DNA of 64,000 bases from Inmirania thermothiophila (lineage in GTDB: Bacteria > Pseudomonadota > Gammaproteobacteria > DSM-100275), in contig NZ_RJVI01000002.1 of the NCBI RefSeq assembly GCF_003751635.1, forward strand, positions 979,986-1,043,985, written 5' to 3'. Positions 52,427 through 61,208 of the stretch are shown here, in pieces (the first letter of the stretch is position 1; every line of letters begins with the position of its first letter). Position numbers and translations under genes: made by a program. Below the pieces are notes generated by a model that saw only the letters and a program-made list of their open reading frames with translations, made no database searches and was not told where the DNA came from.

Positions 52427-53212
52427 ATGGCCACCGTCAGACCCCCCGCCGTCGCCGGCCTGTTCTATCCCGAGCAGCGCGAGGAGCTCGCCCGCACCGT
52501 GGACGCCCTGCTCGCCGGGGCACAGGCCGCGGGTCCGCCCCCGAAGGCCATCGTCGCCCCCCACGCGGGCTACGTCTACTCCGGCCCCGTGGCCGCCACC
52601 GCCTACGCCGCCCTGCGCCCGCTCGCCGGGCGCATCGAGCGCGTGGTCCTGCTCGGGCCGTCGCACCGCGTCCCGTTCGACGGGCTGGCGGCGCCCTCCA
52701 CCGACTACTTCCGCACGCCCCTCGGCGACGTCCCGGTGGACCGCGAGGCCATCGAGTCCATCCGCGACCTGCCCCAGGTGTGCATCCTCGACGAGGCCCA
52801 CGCCCTCGAGCACAGCCTCGAGGTGCACCTGCCCTTCCTGCAGCGCGTCCTCGGCGGGTTCCGCCTCGTGCCGCTGGTGGTGGGCGACGCCGCCCCCGAG
52901 GAGGTGGCCGAGGTCATCGAGCGCCTGTGGGGCGGGGACGAGACCCTGATCGTGGTCAGCTCTGACCTCTCCCACTACCACGACTACCACACCGCGCGGC
53001 GGATGGACGCGGCCACCTCCATGGCGGTGGAGGCGCTGGCGCCGGAGCGCATCGGCTACGAGCAGGCCTGCGGCCGTCACCCCCTGCAGGGCCTGCTGGT
53101 GGCGGCGCGCCGCCGCGGGCTCCAGGCCCGCACCCTGGACCTGCGCAACTCGGGCGACACCGCAGGCCCCAGGGACCGGGTCGTGGGCTATGGCGCCTAT
53201 GCCTTCCACTGA
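52427..53212 (+). CDS. AmmeMemoRadiSam system protein B (Memo-like)
   Basis: A 261-residue Memo-family protein. MATVRPPAVAGLFYP is the family opening; histidines in APHAGYVYSG and GPSHRVPF, SLEVHLPFLQRVLG and SSDLSHYHDYHTARR form the putative metal site related to extradiol dioxygenases. Bacterial members usually occur with an AMMECR1 protein and a radical-SAM enzyme; the first is next door but the second is not in the window. The reaction is unknown. It overlaps the next gene by 23 nt. Confidence 0.92.
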   Translation: MATVRPPAVAGLFYPEQREELARTVDALLAGAQAAGPPPKAIVAPHAGYVYSGPVAATAYAALRPLAGRIERVVLLGPSHRVPFDGLAAPSTDYFRTPLGDVPVDREAIESIRDLPQVCILDEAHALEHSLEVHLPFLQRVLGGFRLVPLVVGDAAPEEVAEVIERLWGGDETLIVVSSDLSHYHDYHTARRMDAATSMAVEALAPERIGYEQACGRHPLQGLLVAARRRGLQARTLDLRNSGDTAGPRDRVVGYGAYAFH

Positions 53213-53777
53213 CGGCCGCCTCGGCACGCGCGAGCGCGACGTCCTCCTGGGCATCGCCCAGGCCTCCATCCGTCACGGCCTCGAGCGCGGCACCCCGCTC
53301 CCGGTGCGCGCACCCGACTACGAGGGCGCCCTGCGCGAGCCGGGGGCGAGCTTCGTCACCCTCAAGCGCGGCGGCGCGCTGCGCGGCTGCATCGGCAGCC
53401 TCGAGGCGCGCCGGCCGCTGGTGGAGGACGTGGCCGCCAACGCCTTCGCCGCCGCCTTCGAGGACCCCCGCTTCCCGCCCCTCGCCCCCGAGGAGCTGGA
53501 GGATCTCGCGGTCTCGGTCTCGGTGCTGACGCCGCCCGAGCCGCTGCCCTGCGCCAGCGAGGAGGAGCTGATCGCGCGGCTCGTCCCGGGCGAGGACGGC
53601 CTCATCATCGCCGACGGGGCGCATCGGGCCACCTTCCTCCCGGCGGTGTGGGAGTCCCTCCCCGAACCCCGCGACTTCCTGCGCGAGCTGCGGCGCAAGG
53701 CCGGCCTGCCGCCGGACCACTGGTCGCCGCGGCTGCGGGTCTGGCGCTACCGCACCGAGAGCTTCGGCACCGCCTGA
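53190..53777 (+). CDS. AmmeMemoRadiSam system protein A (AMMECR1 domain)
   Basis: A 195-residue AMMECR1-domain protein with the invariant LRGCIGSLEARRPL motif near residue 66 and the flanking FEDPRFPPL and VSVLTPPEPL segments. The function is unknown; the RGCIG loop is presumed a binding or catalytic site. ATGs at 53190 and 53199 are both possible; both overlap the Memo gene, so the pair is translated together. Confidence 0.92.
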   Translation: MAPMPSTDGRLGTRERDVLLGIAQASIRHGLERGTPLPVRAPDYEGALREPGASFVTLKRGGALRGCIGSLEARRPLVEDVAANAFAAAFEDPRFPPLAPEELEDLAVSVSVLTPPEPLPCASEEELIARLVPGEDGLIIADGAHRATFLPAVWESLPEPRDFLRELRRKAGLPPDHWSPRLRVWRYRTESFGTA

Positions 53778-53783
53778 GCGGCC

Positions 53784-55604
53784 TCAGCCCCGCTCGAGGC
53801 GGAAGCGCGCCTCCAGGTTCGGCAGGTCCACACCGGTAAGCACCACCGGCAGCCGCTCGTTGGGCTGCGGCACGCCCCGCAGGGCCACCTGCGCCTCCAG
53901 GGCGAGCTCCGGCACGATGACCACGCTGCGGCGCTCGCGCGGCTCCACCACCACCGCCTCGCCGCGCCAGCGCTCGTGGCGCAGCAGCCAGACCAGGGTC
54001 CAGTGCCGGTTGGAGGCGCGCTCGGCGCGCCGCACCGCGGCCATGGCCTGCTCGGCGGCGCCGGCGCGGGCGCGCACGGTCTCGGCGTCGAGGGGCTCGC
54101 CGCCGGTGACGTGGGCGCGGAGCTGCTGGTGGGTGAGCAGATCCGTGTAGCGGCGCAGCGGGCTCGTGGCCTGGCAGTAGGCGGCGAGCCCGAGGCCGGC
54201 GTGCGGCTCCGGCGCGGTGACGATCTGGCGCGGACGCATGCGCCGACGCAGGGCGTACATCCCGGCCAGGCCCTCCCCGGGGTCGGCCTCGTCCGGCGGC
54301 GACTGGGCGATGAAGGGCAGGGCGATGCCCTCGGCCGCGGCGTAGCGCGCCGCCGCCTCCCCCGCGCGCAGCATGAGCTCGCTCACCAGGAGCCGGCTCG
54401 CAAGGGGCGGCAGCGGCTCGATGCGGACCTCGCCCGCCACCACCCGCACCCGCGCCTCGGGCAGGCGGATGTCCACCGCGCCCGCCGCGAGACGCCGCTC
54501 GCGCAGCCGCAGCGCGAGCCGGTGGAGGCCGGCGAAGGGCTCCTCGTGGAGGCGCCTCTCCGCCTCGCCGTAGCTCAGCCGCCGCACCCGCACCGTGCTC
54601 GGGACGATGGCCACGTCCAGGATCTCCCCCTCGGCGTCCATGCGGATCCCGAAGGAGAGCGCCGGCGAGACCGGCGCGAGGCCGAGCCCGAGGCGTTGCA
54701 CGGCCTGCACCGGCAGCATCGGCACCTGGCGGTGCGGCAGATACTGGGTGGCGCCGCGCAGGCGGGCCTCCTCGTCCGCCGCGCTCCCGGGCAGCACCAG
54801 GGCGGCGGCGTCGGCCACGTGCACCCAGAGCCACCGGCCGTCCCAGCTCACGGCGTCGTCGGGGTCCTGGTTGCCCTCGTCGTCGATGGCGAAGGCCTCG
54901 AGCGCGGTGAGATCGCGCCTGGGCGCGGCGGCGAGCTCCGGCAGCTCCAGCGCCGGCGGCGCCTCCGGCAGGCCCTCGCGCACCGGATGGGGATCCACCT
55001 CCGGCCCCCACGCGCCCAGCTTGAGAAGCAGCTCGTGCGCCACCTCCGGGCGCTCGGCGCGGTCGAGGGCGCGCAGGATGCGGCTGCCCTCGTGCCGCCC
55101 CAGGGCCAGGCCCTCGAGATCGGCGAGCTGCGGCCGGTCCTCGGGCAGCACGCGCCCGGCCTGGATCCGCTGCAGCAGCTCGCCCCAGGCGCGGCGCCGG
55201 CGGTCGCGCCCCTCCCGCGCCTCCCGCTCCGCCGCGGCCTCCTCCGGCGTGCGCACGCGGATGGCGTCCGGCGCCTCCCCCTCCAGCTCGATCCCCTCCT
55301 CCACCCGCTCCCACACCGCCCACGCGGTGGCCGGGGTGAAGGCGCCGAAGGCGAGCTCGGCCAGCTCCGCCACCGTGGTGGTCTGGCCCGCCAGCAGCTC
55401 GCACGCGGCCTCGATCTCGCCCTCGACGGGACGCAGCTCGCCGAGGCTGCGCAGCGGCCCCGGATGCAGCGGCACCACGTCCTTGGGGCGCACCCGCCGG
55501 GCGCCGCCCCCGGGCAGCTCGATCTCCAGCTTGTCGGTCACCGCCACCACGCGGGCGGGGCGGCGCTTGTAGAGGACGAGGCTGTCTGCCGCGGGCTGCT
55601 CCAT
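53784..55604 (-). CDS. RNase II-family (RNB domain) exoribonuclease
   Basis: A 606-residue RNB protein. The catalytic Asp cluster is in AIDDEGNQDPDDAVSWD near residues 235-250; further signatures are LPHRQVPMLP, SFGIRMDAEGEI and the C-terminal ATSPLRRYTDLLTHQQL. N-terminal cold-shock domains are degenerate: the first 60 residues form a small basic barrel-like region (VLYKRRPARVVAVTDKLEIE). It is shorter than E. coli RNase II or R and belongs to an RNB branch seen in other proteobacteria and cyanobacteria. The start at 55604 has GGAG 6 nt upstream. It is convergent with the AMMECR1 gene. Confidence 0.88.
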   Translation of the reverse strand: MEQPAADSLVLYKRRPARVVAVTDKLEIELPGGGARRVRPKDVVPLHPGPLRSLGELRPVEGEIEAACELLAGQTTTVAELAELAFGAFTPATAWAVWERVEEGIELEGEAPDAIRVRTPEEAAAEREAREGRDRRRRAWGELLQRIQAGRVLPEDRPQLADLEGLALGRHEGSRILRALDRAERPEVAHELLLKLGAWGPEVDPHPVREGLPEAPPALELPELAAAPRRDLTALEAFAIDDEGNQDPDDAVSWDGRWLWVHVADAAALVLPGSAADEEARLRGATQYLPHRQVPMLPVQAVQRLGLGLAPVSPALSFGIRMDAEGEILDVAIVPSTVRVRRLSYGEAERRLHEEPFAGLHRLALRLRERRLAAGAVDIRLPEARVRVVAGEVRIEPLPPLASRLLVSELMLRAGEAAARYAAAEGIALPFIAQSPPDEADPGEGLAGMYALRRRMRPRQIVTAPEPHAGLGLAAYCQATSPLRRYTDLLTHQQLRAHVTGGEPLDAETVRARAGAAEQAMAAVRRAERASNRHWTLVWLLRHERWRGEAVVVEPRERRSVVIVPELALEAQVALRGVPQPNERLPVVLTGVDLPNLEARFRLERG

Positions 55605-55701
55605 CCCTCGCTCCATGACGCCGGCGGCACTGGCGCCGTCCGGCCGGGGGCCACTATTATGCGGAAAACGGATCCCGCGGGGATCCGGGGGGGCAGGGGA
55701 C

Positions 55702-56847
55702 GTGCCGAGGATCCGCGTCGCCATCGTCGGCTGCGGCTTCGCCGGGCTCGCCGCGGCGCGCCGCCTCGCGGCGGCGCCGGGGGTCGAGGTCACGGTGTTC
55801 AACCCGCGCCCCGAGCTCTACAACTACCCCGTGCTGCCGCGCCACCTGGTGGACCCCGTCCCCCGCGCGCTCCTCGCCGTGCCCCTCGCCCCCCTGCTCC
55901 CGGGCGTGCGCCTGCGCAGCGAGCGCGTCGAGGCGGTGGATGCGCCCGCGCGCCGGGTGGAGACCGCCTCCGGCACCACGGCCTGGGACTTCCTGATCCT
56001 CGCCGTGGGCGTGCGCGCGCGCACCCTTCCGCGCGGCGAGCGCACGCCGCTGGTCTTCCCCAAGAGCGAGCGCCACCTCGCGCGCCTGCGCGGCGAGCTC
56101 GAGCAGCTCGCCGCGGAGCGCCGGTCGGGCCTCGTCTGCATCGTCGGCGGCGGGCTCACCGGCATCGAGTTCGCCGCCGCCGTGCGCGCCCGCCTCGACG
56201 ACGCCGCCCGCCGCCACCGGCGACGGCCCGACGCCTTCCGCGTCCTCCTCCTGGAGCGCGGAGCGCGGCTTGCCCCGGACTGCTCGCCGGCGCTTGCGGC
56301 ACGGCTCGCGGCGGCGCTCGCCGCGGCCGGGGTCGGCGTGCGCACCGGGTGCGCCGTGCACGGGATCGAAGGCCGGCGGATCGAGACCGAGGCCGGCGCC
56401 CTCGAGGCCGACATCACGCTCTGCTGCGCCGGGGCCGAGCCCGACCTGCGCCTCGGCCTCGCCGGGCTCGACGCCGGCGCCGACGGGATCGCCTGCACCG
56501 CCGGGCTCGTCGCGCAGGGAAGCGACGCGGTCCTCGTCGCCGGCGACATCGCCCGGCCCCGCTCCCCCGCACCGGCCCCGCCCCGCCGCGCCGCCCATGC
56601 GCGCCGCCAGGGGGCGCACGCCGCGGCCAACGTCCTGCGCCTCGCCGCCGGGCGCGCACCGCGCCCGTACCGGCCCCGGGCCCTGCCCACCGCCGTCTAC
56701 CTCGGGCCGCGGCGCGGCCTCGTCGCCCTGGGACCGCTGTGTCTCGGCGGATCCGCGGCGGCCCGCACCAAGCACTGGCTCGAGCGCGACCACTTCCGCC
56801 ATGCCGTGCCGTCCATCGCAGGAGGAGAGGGATGGATGCCCTGGTGA
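55702..56847 (+). CDS. FAD-dependent NADH dehydrogenase-like oxidoreductase (NDH-2 family)
   Basis: A 381-residue two-dinucleotide-fold flavoprotein. The FAD site IVGCGFAGLAAARRLA starts near residue 8, and the NAD(P)H site CIVGGGLTGIEFAAAV near 147. NPRPELYNYPVLPRHL and VLVAGDIARP match type II NADH dehydrogenases and sulfide:quinone reductase relatives; the two redox Cys of SQR are not evident. No clear membrane anchor is visible at the C-terminus. The GTG at 55702 follows AGGGGA. It overlaps the ferritin-like gene by 16 nt, so the products may work together. Confidence 0.85.
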   Translation: MPRIRVAIVGCGFAGLAAARRLAAAPGVEVTVFNPRPELYNYPVLPRHLVDPVPRALLAVPLAPLLPGVRLRSERVEAVDAPARRVETASGTTAWDFLILAVGVRARTLPRGERTPLVFPKSERHLARLRGELEQLAAERRSGLVCIVGGGLTGIEFAAAVRARLDDAARRHRRRPDAFRVLLLERGARLAPDCSPALAARLAAALAAAGVGVRTGCAVHGIEGRRIETEAGALEADITLCCAGAEPDLRLGLAGLDAGADGIACTAGLVAQGSDAVLVAGDIARPRSPAPAPPRRAAHARRQGAHAAANVLRLAAGRAPRPYRPRALPTAVYLGPRRGLVALGPLCLGGSAAARTKHWLERDHFRHAVPSIAGGEGWMPW

Positions 56848-57473
56848 CGAAGGCGTACTGCCTCGCCCATCCCGTGGAGATCGTGCGCCTCTTCGGCGCC
56901 GGCGCCTGGCTGCGTGCGCTGCTCTCGCGCCGGCGCACGCTGCTCGCCATCGTCGCCGAGCGCGACCGCCACCACCGCGTGCCGCTCCCGGGGGCGCCCG
57001 GGCGGGCCTACTGCGTCTCGGCCCTGATCGAGGAGGCGGTGGCCGCGTTCTACCGCCGCGCCGCGCGGCGCTTCCGCCACATCCCCGAGGCGGCGGCGCT
57101 GTTCGACCACCTCGCCGAGGAGGAGCGCGAGCACGCGCATCTCATGATCGTGTGCCTCCACGCCGCGCGCCTGCCGGAGGCGGGCGGCTACGTGCCCACG
57201 GTGGGCGATCCCGAGGTGCGCGAGCTCCTGGCGCGGCTGCGGGCCCTGCGCCGGGGGGTCGAGACCATGACCTTGGAGGAGGCGCTGGCGGCGGCCGAGG
57301 CGTTGGAGCGCGGCGAGGCCAACGTCATCTTCGGGCGCCTCCTGGAGCAGGTGGGCGCGCCGCAGGCGGCCTTCCTGCGCGCGCGCCTGGCCGAGGTGGA
57401 GGATCACACCGAGTACGTGCCCCGCCGCATCGCGGAGCTGCGCCGCGGCATCGGCCTGGATGGCGCCGCCTGA
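56832..57473 (+). CDS. Ferritin-like/rubrerythrin-type diiron protein
   Basis: A 213-residue helical protein. Glu and His residues are spaced as in ferritin-like diiron carboxylates: IEEAVAAFYRRAARRF, HLAEEEREHAHLMIV (EREH), GEANVIFGRLL and EVEDHTEYVPRR. There is no rubredoxin Cys4 domain. An N-terminal segment of about 50 residues precedes the bundle (MDALVTKAYCLAHPVEIVRL). GGAGGAGAGGG precedes the ATG. It is embedded between the flavoprotein and an AEC transporter with overlaps on both sides; a peroxide- or oxygen-reducing partnership with the flavoprotein is inferred. Confidence 0.8.
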   Translation: MDALVTKAYCLAHPVEIVRLFGAGAWLRALLSRRRTLLAIVAERDRHHRVPLPGAPGRAYCVSALIEEAVAAFYRRAARRFRHIPEAAALFDHLAEEEREHAHLMIVCLHAARLPEAGGYVPTVGDPEVRELLARLRALRRGVETMTLEEALAAAEALERGEANVIFGRLLEQVGAPQAAFLRARLAEVEDHTEYVPRRIAELRRGIGLDGAA

Positions 57474-58365
57474 GCTCGCGCTGCGGCTTGCGCCGGTGCT
57501 CGCCGCCTTCGCCGCCGGCGTCGCCGGCCGCCGCTTGGGGTGGTTCGCCCCGCGTCACGCCGATGCCCTGCTGCGCCTCATGGTCCGCGCGGGCCTCCCC
57601 GCGCTGATCCTCGGCACCGTGCCCGCGCTGGACCTCGCGCACGGGGCGGCGCTGCTGCCCCTGGTGGCGGCCGCCGCCATCCTCGCCGGCTGGCCCGCGG
57701 GGCTCGCCCTCGCCCGCGGCTTCCGCCTGCCGCGGCCCGCCGCGGGCGTCGTTGTGACCGGGCTGATGATCCTCAACCTCGCCGCCGTCTATCCCTTCGC
57801 GTGGGCGGCCTGGGGGGCGGAGGGCGCGGGACGGCTGGCCCTCTTCGACTTCGGCAACGGCCTCCTGGTGCTGACCCTCGTCTACGCCCTGGCCTGCGCC
57901 TACGGCTCGGGTCGGCCGCTTGCGGCCCGCATCCTGCGGGCGCTGGCCACCTTTCCGCCGACCCTGGCGCTCGCGCTCGCGCTCGCCCTCAACCTCGCCG
58001 GACTGGCCCCGCCGGGCCCCGCCGCGGCCGCCCTGCGCGCCCTCGGCGGCGCCTCCGTGCTGCTGGTGGTGCTCGCCCTGGGCGTGCACTTCCGCGCCCC
58101 GGGCAGGCACCTCGGGATCGTCGCCGCCGTGGTCGCGGCGCGTCTCGGCGTGGGCCTCGCCACCGGCCTCGGCGCGGCCCTGCTCCTCGGCCTCGAGGGC
58201 GTCGACCGGGGCGTCGTCCTCCTCGGCGCGGCCGCGCCCGTCGGCTTCAACACCCTCGTCTTCGCCGCCGCCCAGGATCTCGACCGCGAGCTCGCGGCGG
58301 GCCTCGTCTCCGTCTCCCTGCTCGCCGGCCTCGTCTACCTGCCGCTGCTGATCCTCGCGGCCTGA
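57460..58365 (+). CDS. AEC-family membrane transporter (second copy)
   Basis: A 301-residue protein of about ten hydrophobic segments with the AEC layout: an N-terminal half ending in GVVVTGLMILNLAAVYPF (equivalent to the MMFSNSGNMGLP motif but divergent) and a C-terminal half with GAAAPVGFNTLVFAAAQ. It overlaps the ferritin-like gene by 14 nt. Substrate unknown; it differs markedly from the copy at 16893. It ends 4 nt before the convergent Wzz-like gene. Confidence 0.82.
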   Translation: MAPPELALRLAPVLAAFAAGVAGRRLGWFAPRHADALLRLMVRAGLPALILGTVPALDLAHGAALLPLVAAAAILAGWPAGLALARGFRLPRPAAGVVVTGLMILNLAAVYPFAWAAWGAEGAGRLALFDFGNGLLVLTLVYALACAYGSGRPLAARILRALATFPPTLALALALALNLAGLAPPGPAAAALRALGGASVLLVVLALGVHFRAPGRHLGIVAAVVAARLGVGLATGLGAALLLGLEGVDRGVVLLGAAAPVGFNTLVFAAAQDLDRELAAGLVSVSLLAGLVYLPLLILAA

Positions 58366-58369
58366 GCGG

Positions 58370-59191
58370 TCAAGCCGCGGCCTCCTCCTCGGCGAGGGCC
58401 TCGCGGACCCGATCCCGGAAGGCGTCGACGAAGACCGCCCCGAGCCCCGCGAACACCCCCGCCACCACCGCCAGCACGGCGATCGCCGCCCTGCCCCGGC
58501 CCTTGGGCTCGAGCCCCCGCTGGGCCAGCACCTCGATCCGGGCCGGCCGCACCTGGTCCGCCACCAGCTCCTCGAGCCGCCCGAGGTCCGGCTCGGCCTT
58601 GGCAAACGCCTGCTCACCCTGCCGCGCGATCACCTCGCGGAGGCGCACCAGCGCGTCCCGTCGGACAGCCCTCGCCGCCTCCACGAGATCCTGCTGCGCC
58701 ACGACCACCCTCCGGGCCACCGTCTCGTGGAGCCGACGCACCAGCCCGGCCTCCGCCTCGGGCACCACGCTTTCCAGCACGATGAGGTCCGTGTCCTTGG
58801 GCCGCTCCGCCTCCACGAGCCCCTCGCCCACATCGCCGCGCCCCTGCGCCGACCCCGCCAGCACCGCCGGCAGGTAGACGCGACGCACCTGCTCCAGGAC
58901 CTCCGACGGCGATACCAGGGGGCGGGTCCCTTCCGGGCTCACCACGCCCGCAAGCTGGATCACCGTGGTGTAGCTGTAGCGCTCCGGAAGGAGCACCGCC
59001 GCTGCAAGCCCCGCCACGAGCACCACGGCGAAAACGGCCCAGAAGACGCGGCGGCGCCGGCGAAACTCCAGCCACAGGTCCACCAGGCTGAGCTCGTCCT
59101 CGGGCGGATACCACGCCGGCGCCCACACCTGCGGCAGCTCGCCCTCGCGACGCCCCTGCCCGTCCTTCGTCTGCCCGACCGTCTCCTTCAC
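58370..59191 (-). CDS. Wzz-like polysaccharide chain-length/co-polymerase protein
   Basis: A 273-residue inner-membrane protein with the Wzz layout: a cytoplasmic N-terminus (VDLWLEFRRRRR just before the membrane), TM1 at about 50-69, a periplasmic helical coiled coil, and TM2 at about 235-255 followed by a short acidic tail. No Tyr-kinase domain is fused. The GTG at 59191 follows GGAGGGGAG. Wzz proteins set the chain length of O-antigen or exopolysaccharide. It follows cysC on the same strand by 91 nt; no glycosyltransferase lies in the window. Confidence 0.82.
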   Translation of the reverse strand: MKETVGQTKDGQGRREGELPQVWAPAWYPPEDELSLVDLWLEFRRRRRVFWAVFAVVLVAGLAAAVLLPERYSYTTVIQLAGVVSPEGTRPLVSPSEVLEQVRRVYLPAVLAGSAQGRGDVGEGLVEAERPKDTDLIVLESVVPEAEAGLVRRLHETVARRVVVAQQDLVEAARAVRRDALVRLREVIARQGEQAFAKAEPDLGRLEELVADQVRPARIEVLAQRGLEPKGRGRAAIAVLAVVAGVFAGLGAVFVDAFRDRVREALAEEEAAA

Positions 59192-59282
59192 TTGCTTCTC
59201 CCCTCCGTGTCGCGTCCCCGCGCCGCCCATCGAGGCCGGTACACACCCGGAGGGCGGGCTCCCTCGTCCGCCGCGGCGCGCC

Positions 59283-59924
59283 TCAGGGCAGCGAGAGGCG
59301 CTCGCCCGCCGGGGCGATGAGGCCGCGCCCGCGCAGGTAGGCGAGCAGCTCCTCCACGCACTCCTCCACCGTGCGCTCGGCCGTGTCCACCACGATCTCC
59401 GGATCCTCCGGCTCCTCGTAGGGCGAGGAGATCCCCGTGAACTCCGGAATCTCACCCGCACGCGCACGCCGGTACAGCCCCTTCACGTCCCGCCGCTCGC
59501 ACACCTCCAGCGGACAGCGGACGTAGATCTCGATGAAATCCTCCCCCACCAGCTCGCGCACCCGCGCCCGGTCCCGCCGAAACGGCGAGATGAACGCCGT
59601 CAGCGTGATCACCCCCGCCTCGATGAAAAGCTTCGCCATCTCCCCGATGCGCCGGATGTTCTCGTGCCGGTCCTCGGGCGAAAAGCCCAGATCCGCGCAC
59701 AGCCCGTGGCGCACGTTGTCGCCGTCGAGGACGAAGGTGCGGCACCCCTCCTGGTGCAGCGCCTCCTCCAGGGCATGGGCCAGGGTCGACTTGCCGGCCC
59801 CCGACAGCCCCGTGAACCACAGCAGCATGGCACGGTGCCCGTTGAGGGCCTCCCGCCTCGCCCGCGTCACGGTGGCGCGGTGCCAGACGACGTTGCGCGC
59901 CTTCCAGTTCTCGTCCGTGGCCAC
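59283..59924 (-). CDS. cysC: Adenylylsulfate (APS) kinase
   Basis: Phosphorylates APS to PAPS; 213 residues. The P-loop GLSGAGKST is at 39-47, DGDNVRHGL at 67-75, and the phosphorylation-site equivalent FISPFRRDR holds Ser113; [20 protein letters not shown] is the usual APS-binding stretch. The start is GTG at 59924. It stands without cysD, cysN or cysH, so it is not in a plain assimilation operon. Beside a Wzz-like gene, PAPS for a sulfated surface polymer is possible, but that is inference. Confidence 0.95.
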   Translation of the reverse strand: MATDENWKARNVVWHRATVTRARREALNGHRAMLLWFTGLSGAGKSTLAHALEEALHQEGCRTFVLDGDNVRHGLCADLGFSPEDRHENIRRIGEMAKLFIEAGVITLTAFISPFRRDRARVRELVGEDFIEIYVRCPLEVCERRDVKGLYRRARAGEIPEFTGISSPYEEPEDPEIVVDTAERTVEECVEELLAYLRGRGLIAPAGERLSLP

Positions 59925-59963
59925 GGCGTCATTTCCCTCCGATCCCGGCAGCGTCCTCGGGCC

Positions 59964-61208
59964 CTACTCCATCTTCATGCGGGTGACGCCGCCGAAGGTG
60001 CCGATCCAGTAGAACCCGTCCTCGCCGTCCGCCATGGAGAAGACGTTGCTGGTGACCAGCCCGTCACGCTGGGTGATGGCGGGCGTGAAGCGCCCGTCCT
60101 CGTAGCGGGTCAGGCCGTTGTTGGTCCCCACCCAGAGACGTCCCCTGCGGTCCACGTGCAGCATGAAGATGTGGTTGCCGGGCAGGCCCTCGTCCATGGT
60201 GAAGTTGGTCCACTGCCCGTCCTTGAGGCGCGCCAGCCCCCCGCCCCAGGTGCCGCACCAGACTGCGCCGTCCGGCGTCACCACCATGGAGATGACGTAG
60301 TTGGGGTTGTAGGCCCCGCTCACGCGCGTCAGCCCCTGCTCCTGCTTCTGGCGGGCGTGGTGGGCCGAGACCTGCGCCGGATCGGTCTGGAACGGGTTCT
60401 GCTCCTTGACCTTCTCGTAGGGCGCGCCGAGGCCGTCGTCGTGGGTCCAGTGCTGCCAGGCGCCGTCCTTGAAGCGCGCAAGCCCCCCCTCGGTGGCGAG
60501 CCAGATGCTGCCGTCGGGCCCCTCGTCGAGGCCGTAGACCCAGTCGTTGGGGAGCCCGCCCTGGGTGTTCTTGACGGTGAAGGTGTCCCACGCCGCGCGA
60601 TCGTCGAGGCGCCCGCCCCGCACGCGGTTGGCGCCGGACCAGGTGGCGATCCAGATGTCGCCGTTGGAGGCCTCCAGAACGTCGTAGACGAAGGCGTCGG
60701 CGAGCCCGTGCTGGATGTTGTAGTTGTCCCAGCTCCCGGTCTCGGCGTCGTAGAGGAGGGAGAGGCCCCCGCCGTAGGTCCCCACCGCGAGCCGCCCCTG
60801 GAGCTTGCCGAGGTAGAAGATGCCGTTGGAGAGGAGCCCCGAGCGGACGTCGAAGAAGCGGGTGTCCTCGGTCCTCGGGTCGTAGCGCACGACACCGCCG
60901 GAGGTGCCGACCCAGACGACGCCGTCGTCCACGAGGAGGGCCTTGACGTTGCGGTTGCCGGTGCGGAAGCGGGTGAAGCGCCCGTTGTCCGCGGGCAGCT
61001 CGACCCCGGCGCGGGCGTGCGCGGCGGCCGCGGACTCCGGAGCGGGGGCCGGCGGGACCGCGGCCGGCGCCGGCGCAGGCTGGGGCGCCGGCGCGGTCGC
61101 CTGCGGGGCGGGCCCGCCGCCCTGCTCGGCCCCCATGCGGTAGGCCACCACGCCCACCCCCAGGGCCACCACCACGAGAAGGAACAGCGTCCTGGCATCC
61201 AGCTTCAT
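59964..61208 (-). CDS. Exported seven-bladed beta-propeller protein B
   Basis: A 414-residue protein: an uncleaved or cleaved N-terminal hydrophobic segment (LFLLVVVALGVGVVAY), a Pro/Ala-rich linker to about residue 65, and seven repeats of about 42 residues of the two-component-regulator propeller type, each near GxIWxGTxGGxxRxDGxxW. An insertion after blade 4 contains WTHDDGLGAP and YNPNYV, exactly as in protein A. No kinase or output domain follows. Its ATG shares one base with the protein A stop (TGATG). Such propellers are the sensor half of hybrid histidine kinases; here they are free-standing in the periplasm. Confidence 0.82.
   Translation of the reverse strand: MKLDARTLFLLVVVALGVGVVAYRMGAEQGGGPAPQATAPAPQPAPAPAAVPPAPAPESAAAAHARAGVELPADNGRFTRFRTGNRNVKALLVDDGVVWVGTSGGVVRYDPRTEDTRFFDVRSGLLSNGIFYLGKLQGRLAVGTYGGGLSLLYDAETGSWDNYNIQHGLADAFVYDVLEASNGDIWIATWSGANRVRGGRLDDRAAWDTFTVKNTQGGLPNDWVYGLDEGPDGSIWLATEGGLARFKDGAWQHWTHDDGLGAPYEKVKEQNPFQTDPAQVSAHHARQKQEQGLTRVSGAYNPNYVISMVVTPDGAVWCGTWGGGLARLKDGQWTNFTMDEGLPGNHIFMLHVDRRGRLWVGTNNGLTRYEDGRFTPAITQRDGLVTSNVFSMADGEDGFYWIGTFGGVTRMKME

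Noticed and set aside
48563-53269. A 1568-codon open frame antisense to valS and its neighbours
   Set aside because: It covers pepA, holC, valS and Memo, all clearly recognised on the other strand. Its translation is low-complexity Gly/Ala/Val/His/Arg text without motifs, as expected from GC-rich antisense frames.
57325-58617. A minus-strand frame between the ferritin-like and Wzz-like genes
   Set aside because: It overlaps the AEC gene entirely and is Gly/Arg/Glu-rich noise.
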